Origin: Parus major
Taxonomy: Eukaryota > Chordata > Aves > Passeriformes > Paridae
Length of the DNA stretch: 64,000 nt
NCBI RefSeq assembly: GCF_001522545.3
Contig: NC_031773.1
Span: 37,599,466 to 37,663,465 of the forward strand
Reading direction: 5' to 3'
Positions 36,970-49,600 of this stretch are shown here, piece after piece. Under the pieces are notes generated by a model. That model searched no databases, was not told where the DNA came from, and was given only the letters and a program-made list of their open reading frames with translations. A program made the position numbers and the translations under genes. Position 1 is the first letter of the stretch; every line of letters begins with the position of its first letter.

Positions 36970-37107
36970 GGTGTGCAGTGTGTAGACTGTGACCAAGCAA
37001 AAAAGCCTTCTAGAATAGTTTGGATGGAGTGGACTGAACTGCCCAAAGGAGAGGATCCAGACTATTATATTCTGACATACCAGCAAGCAGATGCTTTCAG
37101 CCAAAAA
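36970..37107 (+). CDS. PTPRQ: PTPRQ FN1, first exon
   Basis: Reads [20 protein letters not shown] then [11 protein letters not shown]; the Trp of strand B and the Y-x-L-x-Y of strand C fit FnIII. Starts phase 0 after GTCTTACAG, ends phase 0 at GTATAT (weak donor). The frame stays open upstream to an ATG at 36919, so this may instead be the first coding exon (see findings). Confidence 0.75.
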
Positions 37108-40100
37108 GTATATTTTATCAATCTAAGCAATAAGTTGTTCCATGTTATTTGAGCTGCAGGTAGCAGTAATTAATAGCACCATATGTTTGCTTGGTTCATT
37201 GTTTTTTTCTTAAAAAAAAAGTAAAATAGGAAATAAAGAGAAAGTTTGGGGAAAAATGTACTGGATGTTTTAATTAACGTCATTTATGTGTACTCTTTCA
37301 GAGTCCTACTGAAGCCAGTGGGACTCAAAAGACCCTTGAGTATCCTGCTGAATAAGGATGGATAGTCATATGCTCAAAGTTAAGAATATGCAAGATCTTC
37401 AAGGTACTGTGGTTTGTAGGAGGAGTTTGACTTCTCCAGGAGACACACAGACACTATCCCTAGATCTCAGTGGGAAGGCATTATTCTTATTTTGAGCACA
37501 GGATGTTCTGGAAGTTAAAGAAAACATTGTAATTTTAATATGAAGGTGTTTGTTACTAATGTGATTTCTAAAAGGCTTTGTTTCAAATGCATTGGATATT
37601 TTGCAATGTAACTGCAGCCTCAAGTTTGATGTGCAGTGATATAAGCTCTCCTTCTAAAAGGTTCATAGATCACTTATAAACTGTATTTCTATTACTTTCA
37701 CTATATTCAGAAATTCTTTTAACTTGCAGAATGTAAGAAACATTTCTAAAGCTGAACAGAAACCTGTCAGTACTGCAGTTCTGCTTGAGGAAAGTAGGAA
37801 GTATGATGTTACAATAGAATCTCTGAAAAATGGCCAAATCTTAAGCATGAAATCATTTAAAACACGTAAGTCAAGAAGCACAAAAAATATTTTGGTATCT
37901 TTATAGGTAGTCTGATACTGAAGATTAAAAATTAGGGATTCAGATCCCGAGGTTACTCGTGTATTTAGAAATTTTGTGTTGATGTATGTTTTCAACCATA
38001 AAGTGTTGAAGGAATAATTTTATATAATGTGTTTGGTTAGTGTAACAATTCTAAAATATGAGACTGATGTAAAAGTTTCTGAGATTTTTAAATATTACAG
38101 GTTTTGCTATACTACAGTGATTCTAGGAGAATAAATTTATAAAACAGGACCAAGGAAAAATTACTTAAAGCCTGGTAATTTCATAATAACATAGGGTCAT
38201 TGTCTTATATAAATTAAAACACAAATAAATTGTTTTGTTTCAACTTTGTAACAGCCCCTCCTTAAGAAGAGTTAATAAGTATCTTGAAGATTTTAACATT
38301 GTGACTAACTGGGACAGACATTCAGAATAAAATGTATGAGTTTAGCCATTGAATTTATAAAAACATCATTTATAGCTGTAAATCCATTCAGGACCACAAG
38401 TCCCACTGGTTACTAGCATGAAGGGGGCTTCCAATCTTAACTTTGTCTCTTAAAAGTTTGTGGCATTACCTTTTACACATTGCAAGCTCATACTATTGCA
38501 TAGCTTTGAAATACTCAGACTTGTATCTGAGTTCAAAAAACAGAGCTGGGATCACACCATGGTAAGTTCAAAGCATTGCAGGAGCCATCACCTGATGAAA
38601 GAACGTTCAGCAAGCTACAGGAAATGGTTACCCTGCTAAAGTGTTACTGCACTTGGCATCTATTAATTGATATCCTATGCAAATATGTACTTTTACGGTT
38701 CAAGCACTCCTGAAAGTGTGCACTTTTATCTCTTGCTTCAGACAAAAGTTAACATACCGTGAAAATAAAAGAAAACACGACTTTCTTAAATGATGCTACA
38801 TTTCCTTCTCTATTGGTGGCTATCCCTCATCCTTTCTCATAAGAAAAATGTAATAATATTGATGAAATAACTCTTTGAGTTAATTATTTCGTTGTGGAAA
38901 ACACAGTATTTATTTTTTTTTGTTGTCTACTAGGTGGAATTTCAGAAAATGACATCAAAACATTTGTGACAGCTACTACAGTGTCTTTTAATTGGAGTAT
39001 GATGATCAAAGAATTTTCAGTTTCTGTTTTCCTGAATGGTACTTCTCAGATTATAAAAAGTCCCAATGGATTCTTTGTGTGGAGAAATTTGACACCTGCC
39101 ACCATTTATACATTTAAGTTTATATTTGAACAATTAAATCCTGAATTTGTAAATGTGTCTCAATCACTGGATATTCAAGCTGAAACAGGTATATATTAGA
39201 GTTTCTTCTAGTCACAGTGAATGCAAGTTAGTACTACATATTTTCTAGAAGGGTTAAGGGTTAATTGTAAAATCCTGTATTCCCCTTTACATATTTCAGT
39301 AGATATGGAAGTTATTTCTAGAAAGAGGAAATAAATTGAATGTTAATGTCATAAGAAGGTTATTTCTAATTAATGCTTCTTAGTATTTTAGGAGCAAGAA
39401 TTTAAATTTGCATGTATAAATATTTTAACTATATTTTTGCAGTTTAATATAGTGTGAAGTCAATGTTGAAGTTAAGCCTTGTAATTATTGGAGTGTATGG
39501 GTTGAATTTGCTATGTAGTTCAAAGAAAAGACAAAGAAAATCCTGAGTTTGGTAAGGATTTGGAGCACTTTCTGAAGCATTTAAAATGATGGGATTTTTA
39601 TTGTTGATTGGCAATCCTAGCTATGCTGTTTTATTAGAAATATTGTGAGGGAGACAAGATTTTAAGGATATTAGGTCTTGGTTGTGTATCCTCACTCCTT
39701 TAAATGTGCTACTCTCATAATGCAATTTAGAATCTTTAAAATTAAATATTCAAAAGAAAGAATTATATACAATCAAATTCAAGGAAATAAGTATTTTCTC
39801 AAGAAGATATTAAAAGAAAATGATTTGTTAAATTCATTTTTATAATCAAAATAATTGAATAATTAAAAACTAAACTTAAAAAATAACTTTTTTTCTAGAG
39901 TATGACAAGGACTAATGGATCTCTTTTTTTTTTTTTTTCTTCATTGTTGCAGTTGTAGCTTTTAATTCAGTCAGATTTTTTTTAAAACACTAAGTACTTA
40001 GAAGGAGTGTTGGTTTATAATCACTGATTTTTTGGGGGGTTGAAATAATGACTTGTTTAAATGCAATTGTCCTCAGAATGTCTGTGTAATTATAAGAAAT

Positions 40101-40654
40101 CAGCACCACTGCCATGAGTAACACATATCTTTAAAATCAGGATAAAAGTAACAGGATATCTCTAAGATCCTGTCCTTGTTCCCCTGTTACAGGTGCCTGT
40201 TCCCCAGGGTGGGTGGCGTTCCAGAGCAGCTGCTACCGAATGGGCGAGGAGAGCAAGCCATGGAAGGTGGCACAACAAACCTGTCAAACCTCTTCACCAG
40301 GAGCACATCTTCTTGACATAGGGAGTGAAGAAGAGCATGGGTTTGTGTTGTCATATCTCCAGAAAATTAGTCGAATCATCATGTTATGGACAGGTCTTAA
40401 TGACCTAAAGGTCAGTATATTTTAGCATCTTTGTTATTACAGATATGGAAGCAGGAGAATTTTTAAATAGAGGAGCAAATCCTTTGGAATAAAAATTGCT
40501 AAACAGTACCTTGGTTATTTTTTCCTATAGTTATTAGTAATTAGACAAAAAAAATCATTGTTTCTTTCTATTTAGAAATACTGAAAATATTTAGAAGGTC
40601 GGGGGGGAAAAAAAACCCAGTTAGTGCATACTTAACCTGTAATTTTTTGTGTCT

Positions 40655-40695
<41 letters not shown>

Positions 40696-43600
40696 CTGGA
40701 GGACACTATTTTGCCTGTAGGTGGTGCAGTATAACCAGATTTTAAATCTCAGTCTACACACTTGTTACTATGGCTTTCGAAATCTGGGGTTGGCTTTTGA
40801 TGCAGGTCTGAAATGCTGAGAGTTGAGCTTAGTGAGGTCTGTTCAGTATAGATGGAGCAAGGTGTTTCTTGTAAAATATTGCCTGTTTCTTGTATTTGGG
40901 ATATAAAAACATTTCCTCATCTGAGTGTGAATCTATAGGGTTTTTTTCGCTAAATATTTTTGTTTTCAGACTCAATTTATGAGTATTTTTGACTGAGTAA
41001 TTTTTTAAGTGAATAGTCTTTTTAAAAAATCATCCATACAAGATTATTCAGTTATTTGATTAATAATGGTTTTTAAAGTCTTGTTTGTAATAATGAAACA
41101 TACTCATATGGTTTATGATATATTATAATATAAGCCATATATATAAGCTATGTTATACTTTTATCTTGTAATCTTTTGTAATAGAAGGGATGGAATTTTA
41201 GATTGAAGCCTTTATTAAAACTATACCTATATAATCGACATGTATAAATGAAGTACATACATTTTTGGATATTTAGGAATACACTTGCAATGCGGGAAAC
41301 CTTACTAATTTATAAATATAATCCAAAATTATCTGGGTTTTTATTTAATTTTTTTTTTTTTTTTTATCTAGGATGAAGGTCAGCTCTTGTGGACAGATGG
41401 ATCTCCTTATCTTCTAAAATACAGTATCTCATCTCTGTCAATGATACCAGAAAATCAAACTGACTGCTATGCCCTTCAGAGAGATCCTACTGGTCCAGAC
41501 TATTTCTTCACAGGATTTTTCTGCTATGTACAGCTACCATATATTTGTGAATATGAATGTAAGTATATTTTTTATATCTTTTGCATTTATTCTTAAAAGC
41601 CTTGCCCTGATTACATTTATATTTAAAGATACAAATACAAAAATTAAAGAGTTTTAATGATTTTCAATTTTTTTTGTTTTGTTTTATTTTTGCTGTTCTT
41701 TTTCAGTACCTTGGGTACCAGAAAACTTCATGTTTGATGTCCGTGATGTCAAGACAACTGAAGCTGTATTTGTGTGGAGCAGCATGGACATGTGGCTTAA
41801 GTCAGGCTTTGCACTTATACTTAAGTACTATTTTGATGGGTGGAAACCATACATTCTGAACTTGCCTGTGAATACAACTCAAACAAAAATTGGGCAGCTG
41901 TCTCCAGGCCTTCACTATAGTTTCTTATTAGCAGCAAGGAACCCAGAAGGAGCACAGACTAGCTTAAGTCCAATTCTGAAGGTAGAAACAAGTAAGTTAC
42001 AAAAATAAATAGCAGTAATAACCAGATAAATTTATATTTTCCCTATAATTGCACTGTTTCCTGTATTCTCTGTTTATCAGTATTCACTAATACACTGTGA
42101 AGGTGGCTTTGTTGGATTTGCTCTAATAGTATTTAGCCTGTATGTAATTGTGCATTGTTAGGTTTTCAGGCTCTATTTAAAACAAACAAGCAAACAAACA
42201 AACAAAAAGACACAACAAAACACCCCACAGTTACTGATGAAAGGCAGGAGAAACTGTTCTTAATCTTCTCCAACAGGGCCCTTGCATCCTCAGAAGTTAG
42301 AGGCTACATATGTTTCATCTGCAGAAATACATTTAAAATGGAACCCTCCACAGCATTCATCCAGTGTTTCTTTTCATTACTACCTGCTCAACATATTGGA
42401 TACTGAAACCAACATCTGGGAACAGTTACCAGTTGAAAAAAGCAAGACTTCAACAGTCCTAGGAAATGTAAAACCTTATCATCAGTATCAGTTATATTTA
42501 CAGAATGTAGCAGAGAAGGGAACTCTAAGCTGCCATGAGAAGCCTATATTAATCACAACAGGTGATGTATCCATTTTCTATTTCTTTTATTTCACTGAAC
42601 AGAGTTTAAATTGAAAATACAAGACATAAAATGTATTTTTAAAGCCATTTCAGATTGTGGTTGTTGGGATACTCTTCAGAATCTTCCAAAATTTTGAAAG
42701 CACCAATTTATTTATTTATTTATTTATTTATTCATTCCTTTTCCTGTTTGCAGCATATTAGTATGAACTAAAGAAGCAACATTCTGCTTAATAAATTCTG
42801 ATTTATAGTTTGTATCTCTAATTTTAGAAAACTTAAAATATTACCACGATTTCTCAATTTTTTTTTAGGGCAGACTGTGTCATCTTTTTACTCCATATAT
42901 ATCCAGTAGAATGGATTATACTTGCAAAATGAGTCCTTACTTGCTATGACAAAACAGAATCTGCCTGTAATAGGTAGTTGCCTGAGAATTATTTTAAGAA
43001 ATAATTAAATTAATCAGTAGGTTTAAGATCATGGCATTTTTGAAGAAAAAAGCAAACCAAGATACATTATTGTAAACTGTAAAGTGATAGTAAGTTTGAT
43101 GTATGGTTCTATACTGACATCTTTTTGTTTGATCTAGCTGTCAGTCCACCTACAGCTGTTTATATTCACCCTGAGGATGTAGAAGAAGAGAGTGTAATCC
43201 TTCACTGGAAGCTGCCACAAGAGTGTCAGGAATCCTACATTCAAGTGAAACCTAATGCAGACATTGGCAAAACTAAAAAGTTTTTATTAAGTAATAAAGA
43301 GGAATTAAAGCTTGATGACCTAACTCCTGGAATGGCTTATGAAATAGCAGTGGCAAGTGTGAAAAATGGAACTATGAGCGAGCTGAAGACCATTCGATGC
43401 ACTTTAAGTAAGCCATTATTTATGGTGGAAATGACAGACTATAATACACTCAGTCTCACTGTTGTTGCTATCACCTCATTAATTTTGTCAATCAAGTCAA
43501 TTTATTAAATAGCCAAGGGTCAAAACTTAAATAGGAAATGTAGAGATCCAATCCTAATTGTTAACAGCAAAGTTAACAATTTTTGCAGAGCAGTGAAGCC

Positions 43601-46600
43601 TTGGAAAACATACTGGTACTAGTGACAACTGTGATGGGGACCACAGCTGGAAATCCTGTTCCCACTGGCAGAAGAAGCTGGGTGAATCTTTGATTTGCAT
43701 TGAAATGGGAAAATATCAAAATGGTTGAAATAGATTATTGCTTTTTGAAGATATATTAGTTGTACTGAGAACTGTGAGAAAAAATTGCCCTACAATTATT
43801 GAGAGGCTGCTAGGAAAGGATTAGAAGAAATAATAGCTGAATATAAAAGCTTCGCATTGTTTGTTGAAGCATCTTTCCCATTGATAGCTAAGGGTTTATT
43901 GAAGGGTCTTAGTTTAGCAAAATCTTGAAATGCTTTTGGTGTTGTATATATTTTTTCCATATGTGAAAGGAATGGGCAGGATTCACTTATACATATAACA
44001 TATAAAGGCTGCAGCTGTCAGGTTATAGATTTATGAAATGCTGCAGTGTCATTTCTTTCTAAATGATCACAGTATTTTGGAGGGTGACAGTCTTAAGTCT
44101 TTTCCAGAATTTTTTATATAGGATTATATTTAATACCTCATTCATGACACAGATGACAAAATTGTAGATGGGATATTTCACAGCTGTCAGAGCTAACTGT
44201 AAGGCAAGAACACTAAACATGTCAATGTTGTATCCATCAAATGCATCTCATTCTCCATGGTTATCTCATCTACACCTCTGTATAATTTTCCAGTTACCCT
44301 GCTTACCTTCTTGGTGCAGTTCTGGTTGAGAAGGAAATTCCAGTTAAAAGCTCAGGTTGTTTATTGTTTCTGAGCAATGACTTGCTATGCTAGCTGTTAA
44401 TTTGTGCTTGGCAAGAGCATTTCTCAGGGCAGTTGCTTCAGGCACATTATGTGATTTTCACTTAATTTATTTTCAACTGGCTTAATGTGTGGCATTTTTT
44501 TTTCTTCTAGAGCCCAAGCCTGTTCAAATTGTAGTTCCTTATGCGCTCTATAGCAATGCTGTGGTACTGTTTGTTCGTGTGCCCGATATCGGAGTATTTG
44601 ATGGCATATATGTTACAAGTAAAGAAGGACCTAATGCAACATTCACTTTAAAAAGTGATGGTAAAATAACAATTGAAAACCTTACTGCAGGAAGAGAATA
44701 TGATTTCCGTGTCTCCACAAAAAGTGGGAAAATGCTGAGCTCCTTTTACCATATAGCTGGTGTAAAAACATGTGAGTATTTTAAGTTCTTATAAAATTGC
44801 ACTATATAAATTCTTGATTTTTGAAACTTTTTAACTTTATTTTTATTTAAATGGAATAGGAAAAACATACTATTCAAAAATCTTCTTGATATATTTATGT
44901 AAGCAATTTGCAGTTGTACTAACACTAGCTGGTTTTTAAACAAGACTATAAGAATCCCTTTTAATTTCTAAACTTGTTAAATTGTGTTTTTAATATTGTG
45001 TATAAAATGTTTAACAAGCATTTCAGGAATTTAGGCTGTATTAAATTATTGTCCTTGTGGGAGACATTATGACCATTTATTTTAAACAGGTAGATGAGTA
45101 TCAATGGAGTTTATTCTTATCAATAAGTTTATTCTTCCTGGTGTATCTTTAAGCAAATAATAAAAGTGTTAAGGTTCTCCAAGGTAATAAATTAATTCAC
45201 AAAGACATAAAAAGACTTGTAGTGGATGGGACACCTTCATTCAAGGCCTTTAAAAACAGAATTTTAATAGAAACTTAAAAATTATTTTAAAAATACCTGC
45301 TGAAATTTTGTGTCTTTACTTTCCTATTTTTTATAGTATTTATACTTCCATGAGGTTTTTTTTTTCCAATTTTATCATTTTCCTTTGAAATCTTTTCTGC
45401 TCTGTTTTTTTCAGAATACAAATATCATAAAAAGAAAAGATAGGATCTAAAGATGTAAGGAAAAAAGAAGAGGTGAACTAGAGCAAGACAGAAAAAATCA
45501 TCCCCAAATAAAGCAAGCCTTGAAAGCTAATATTTCTTAAAAAATAGTTTTAATTAAACTATTTAATAAACCTATTATTAGGGTGTAATCAATCTTCTGC
45601 CAGCATTTCCTAGATTTAGTGGGGAACTCCCTTACAAAACCTAGTCTTATTCTGACTCTCCTGGGGCCTCAAATATTTGGAAGAAATAAAAATCCTGATG
45701 CCTCACATGTGTAGTTTGTACATTTTTCCTCAGAAGAAGTGCAAATTCCGGTATATTCCAGACAGAAATGGCTGTGATGGGGATGAAAGAGATGTAGAGA
45801 AGAGCAGAAATTCTCCTGTGATATGATCTGAATTGTACCTAACAACACTATACCAGTAAGGGATAAAGTGTATTTGTCTAGCCTTATCTACCCAGTTTTC
45901 CTGAGCCTTTTGACAAAGTTTAGGTGCACATTTAGCACCACTGTGGTGGTTCTGTTGGAGGGATTAACTTCATCTTGGATAACTTTCCCACCTAGGGGTG
46001 TCAGCTCTGTCCTCAGGGAAAAATGTAATTTCAACCTCATGTAATTTTAAGACAGAAACACAAGAAATTTTTCTTAAATAATGGCATTACTATATCTTTT
46101 TTCTCCCTCTCTTTTTTTCCCTCTCTACTTTGGAATTGCTATGTGTCTGCACACCTGAGATCGGATTTTGCCCTCTGGTAGTCTGTTACTGATTATCTTC
46201 ACTTTTATGTCTCCCCAGGAGGTATGAAAAGTGTTAGTTTGACCAATGCCTGGGATTGATCAGAGAGGTGTTTTATGTTCATCTGTAGGTCTGGCAGCTC
46301 CCCTGAAGGTACGAGAGGGTGACGTGACTGACACTTCCATACAGCTCTCTTGGGACCGCGCTGATGGAGATTTTGAGCAGTACGAGGTTACCTGTACTAA
46401 TTGTGAAAGTGCTTTCAAGGTATGCTGTGTAGGGCACCACCTCTGAATATGCACTGCAGATATTTTTCAGTCTCCTACTAAGTAGTCAGAGGCTGAATGA
46501 GAAGCTTTATTTCCCATTAAAATAGTTGGATGTGGGGTTTATAAACGATAAATGAATTTTGTAAGCAGTTCTGTGAAAGCTGTATTTGGGTTTCCTAGGT

Positions 46601-49600
46601 CCAGAAGGTCAAGCAAGAAACAGCAATGTTTTCCAACCTTAGTCCTGGTAAGCTGTACAGTTTTGCAATTAGAACAGAGAAGGAAGGTTTCAAAGACAGT
46701 ATTTTTGTGACAAAAGAAATAGAGACAGGTAAGACCACAATGTTGTCAAATTCAGTGTTTGTTTTACTCCATCCATATCTCTTGCTTTCTTCTTAAATTT
46801 TATTTTTGTCTCAAACAAAGAACAGTAATTCAACCATATTAGTAATTTTCTCCTTTCATTGTGATTTCATTGTCTCTTTCATTGTGATTTTTTTCTTATT
46901 CTTTGACTGCAAAGGACCATTAAGAATTTCAATATAGCTCCTCTGTGCAATGAGATACCAATGTTAACTTCTTGTTGATTCAAGCAGCTCTACAGTCCAG
47001 CAACTGATACTTGCATAGTGTCTGGCTACCAATATCAGAGAAAACATTTCTTTTTCTTATATTTTTCTTTAATGCTTTAATTTTTCCTCTTCATCTATGA
47101 CTTTGAACACACTTGGATTGCCAGAACTAAATTAGTTTTATCATGTTTACTCATTGGCATCCCCTTACATCACAAGTAAATTTGGGCTTTACTACATTTA
47201 GTTTTACTTTAGGTTAGGACATTTGACTCTCAGTAGTGTAGTACTCCTCTATTCTAGTATTTCTAGCTGGTTGACACAGCCTCTCAGGCTATTAGATCTG
47301 GCATAGTTTCCTCTAAAAGGTCACTAATGTGAAAAAATCAAGCATAGTAGATGTGATTAAAAAGGCTCAGCATATGTGATCAAAGATATATAATGTTCTG
47401 CGTTTAAGGAACCACTGAGTTAAAACTGATAAAGGAACGATGTGAAATCATTTGTGAGAGAACAAATCATGGAGAGGCAATTATGGAGCAAGTAAATCAT
47501 GATTCTCTGACATTTTCTTTTCCAGAACTAAGGACTTGAAATTAGAAAACAGAAAGTAGAAAAGAAGCAAAAGCAAATGGTTGTTTACTAAATTTGTAGA
47601 CAAATTGCAGAACTTCCTTCCACAAGGTGTTTTGTTTGATGATTGTGATCATAAGTTCGTGTGGAGACCAAAGACATTAATAAAAGAAAAATCTGCTGAG
47701 ATTTACTACATAGAAAATAGAAATCACCTTTGGTTCATGGAATCCTTGGGCTGCAAACTGCAGTCTGAGGGACTACTGAAAGAAATTATCACTATGCAAT
47801 TCTTGCTTTTTCTGCAGACATATCCTTTTGGCCACTGTTGAATAAAAGATACTGTGCTAGTTGGAACTTAGGTATCTGCACAGTATGTTACCTCTTATAC
47901 TGACATTTCCTTTCTTGAGAAATTGTCCATTTTTGAGGAAGTCCACATCAGTGGTGTCAGAACTGCACTAAGCAGCATTACAGAACAGCAAACAGCTTGG
48001 CTCTGGATTTCCTGGACAGCAGAAGTCACTACATGTTTCTGCAGTGGTAGCAGTCTGTATGTCCTTGAGATAAGGAAGAACATGACATCATTTGTGTGGA
48101 GTTCTTATTGCATTCTGATGATGAGAGTCCTGTCATAAAGAAATATGTTTAAAATATATTTTTGAATCAATGCATTTTGTTTTATTGTCACACAGTACCA
48201 AGTGCAGTCAAATATCTGAATGGTAGCAGAGACTCTGAATCAATAACTGTTACCTGGCCACCAGCACAAAGTATGTTTGATGGATATGTTCTTGCAATAA
48301 ACAGTAAGGTCTTCAGTGAGAAAAAAATGTTACCTGCTGGTGTGAGGTAAGAGGATTACATTAGAAGAATAACTGACATGAACTCAAAGCAACTGTTTCC
48401 CTGGATATTTAAAATAAATAGCCTGTGCTGTTATCTATATGCTATATGTATTTGATGGTTTAGTTGATATACATTACTATGCCCATGTATTTTAAGAAGT
48501 GCATTTTTATATCAAATTGCAATTCTCATATGATGTGTTTATGCAAAGAAAACAAAACACCACACTGGGGTGAGCACCAGTAGAACCTGTGTGCCACTCT
48601 GGATATTTACATCAATAGTTTAAAACTTTCTAGTACTGGAACTTGTTGTGAACCACAGTATAATGCACCCTATTTAAGATTTTATAGAACTAAAATATTT
48701 TTTGACTCACAAGATATAAATATGTTTACACACATCATGAATAATATCTATAAAACTGTAAATAATTATCATATGAGCATATATACTTTTTTAGAATGGC
48801 AAAGGACATCATCTCTTCTTTTAATCTTTGTAGAATGCACAAATTTGAGCATCTTCTGCCAGGCACTGATTTCTTAATCAATATTGTGACAACCAATGGA
48901 TTAAAGAGAAGTCGCCCTACTGTCATCAAGATTAGCACCTGTAGGTTCAGTTTATTAATGACTTTTTGTGGTTTCAGATAATTAAGGTGTTCTCTAAGAA
49001 AAACTATTCCTTAAATCCATGAATCTTAACAATGACTGAATGGATGCTTTTAAGTTTTTCTTTTCAATCTAAACATCTTTGAAAGTTGCTAAGTACATAA
49101 AAGCTTTTAAAATGAAAACTTTCCACTCCATTGGGTGGATTTTTTGCTGGAATCAGCAGTAGTGTTAGGATGATAAAAATTTCCCATAAAAATTGACAAA
49201 GGTTGACTTTATTTCTGATTCTGTTTCCAATATTAGAAGTGATATTCATTTATTTGAAATTCTTTTTAAGTACAAAATGAAATATCTTTCTAGATGTAAC
49301 TATGTAATCAATTAAAGCTATGTGTTCTGTAGATGTCGATTTCCTTAAAATAAATATCGATTATTGAAATCTAAATTTTACGTCCTCAGATCCTGATCCA
49401 CCATCAGATTTACAAGTGTTTGGACAAGAAGAGAATACAGTCTATTTTTCTTGGAAACTACCGAGAGGAGGATTTGATATGTTTCAGGTGAGATGAGAAT
49501 GGGAAGAAACCAATACAAATTTATTTTGTAATTTCTCAATTAAATTATCATTCTGTATGGGCTGCAAACCCAGTAATAAGTATTTATTTTTATAGCCCAT

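Larger units (their letters stand above)
37866..41706 (+). other. PTPRQ: PTPRQ introns around FN2 and the lectin-like domain
   Basis: Introns at 37866-38933, 39189-40192, 40411-41371 and 41559-41706. Content: a TG microsatellite (40658-40690), T runs near 39926 and just before 41372. No other element recognised. A further 622-nt intron (37108-37729) splits FN1. Confidence 0.75.
41992..46288 (+). other. PTPRQ: PTPRQ introns between FN3 and FN7
   Basis: Introns at 41992-42276, 42562-43137, 43408-44510 and 44772-46288. They contain AAAC-rich (42181-42206) and TTTA (42707-42733) simple repeats; nothing else recognised. Confidence 0.75.
46729..49389 (+). other. PTPRQ: PTPRQ introns flanking FN8
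   Basis: Introns at 46729-48195, 48347-48833 and 48941-49389. Several moderate open frames at 47580-48140 lack FnIII motifs and suitable splice frames; no element recognised. Confidence 0.7.

Noticed and set aside
47581..48138. Possible extra FnIII exon between FN7 and FN8
   Set aside because: FN7 and FN8 join in phase 1 without it, and none of the frames has strand B or F motifs.
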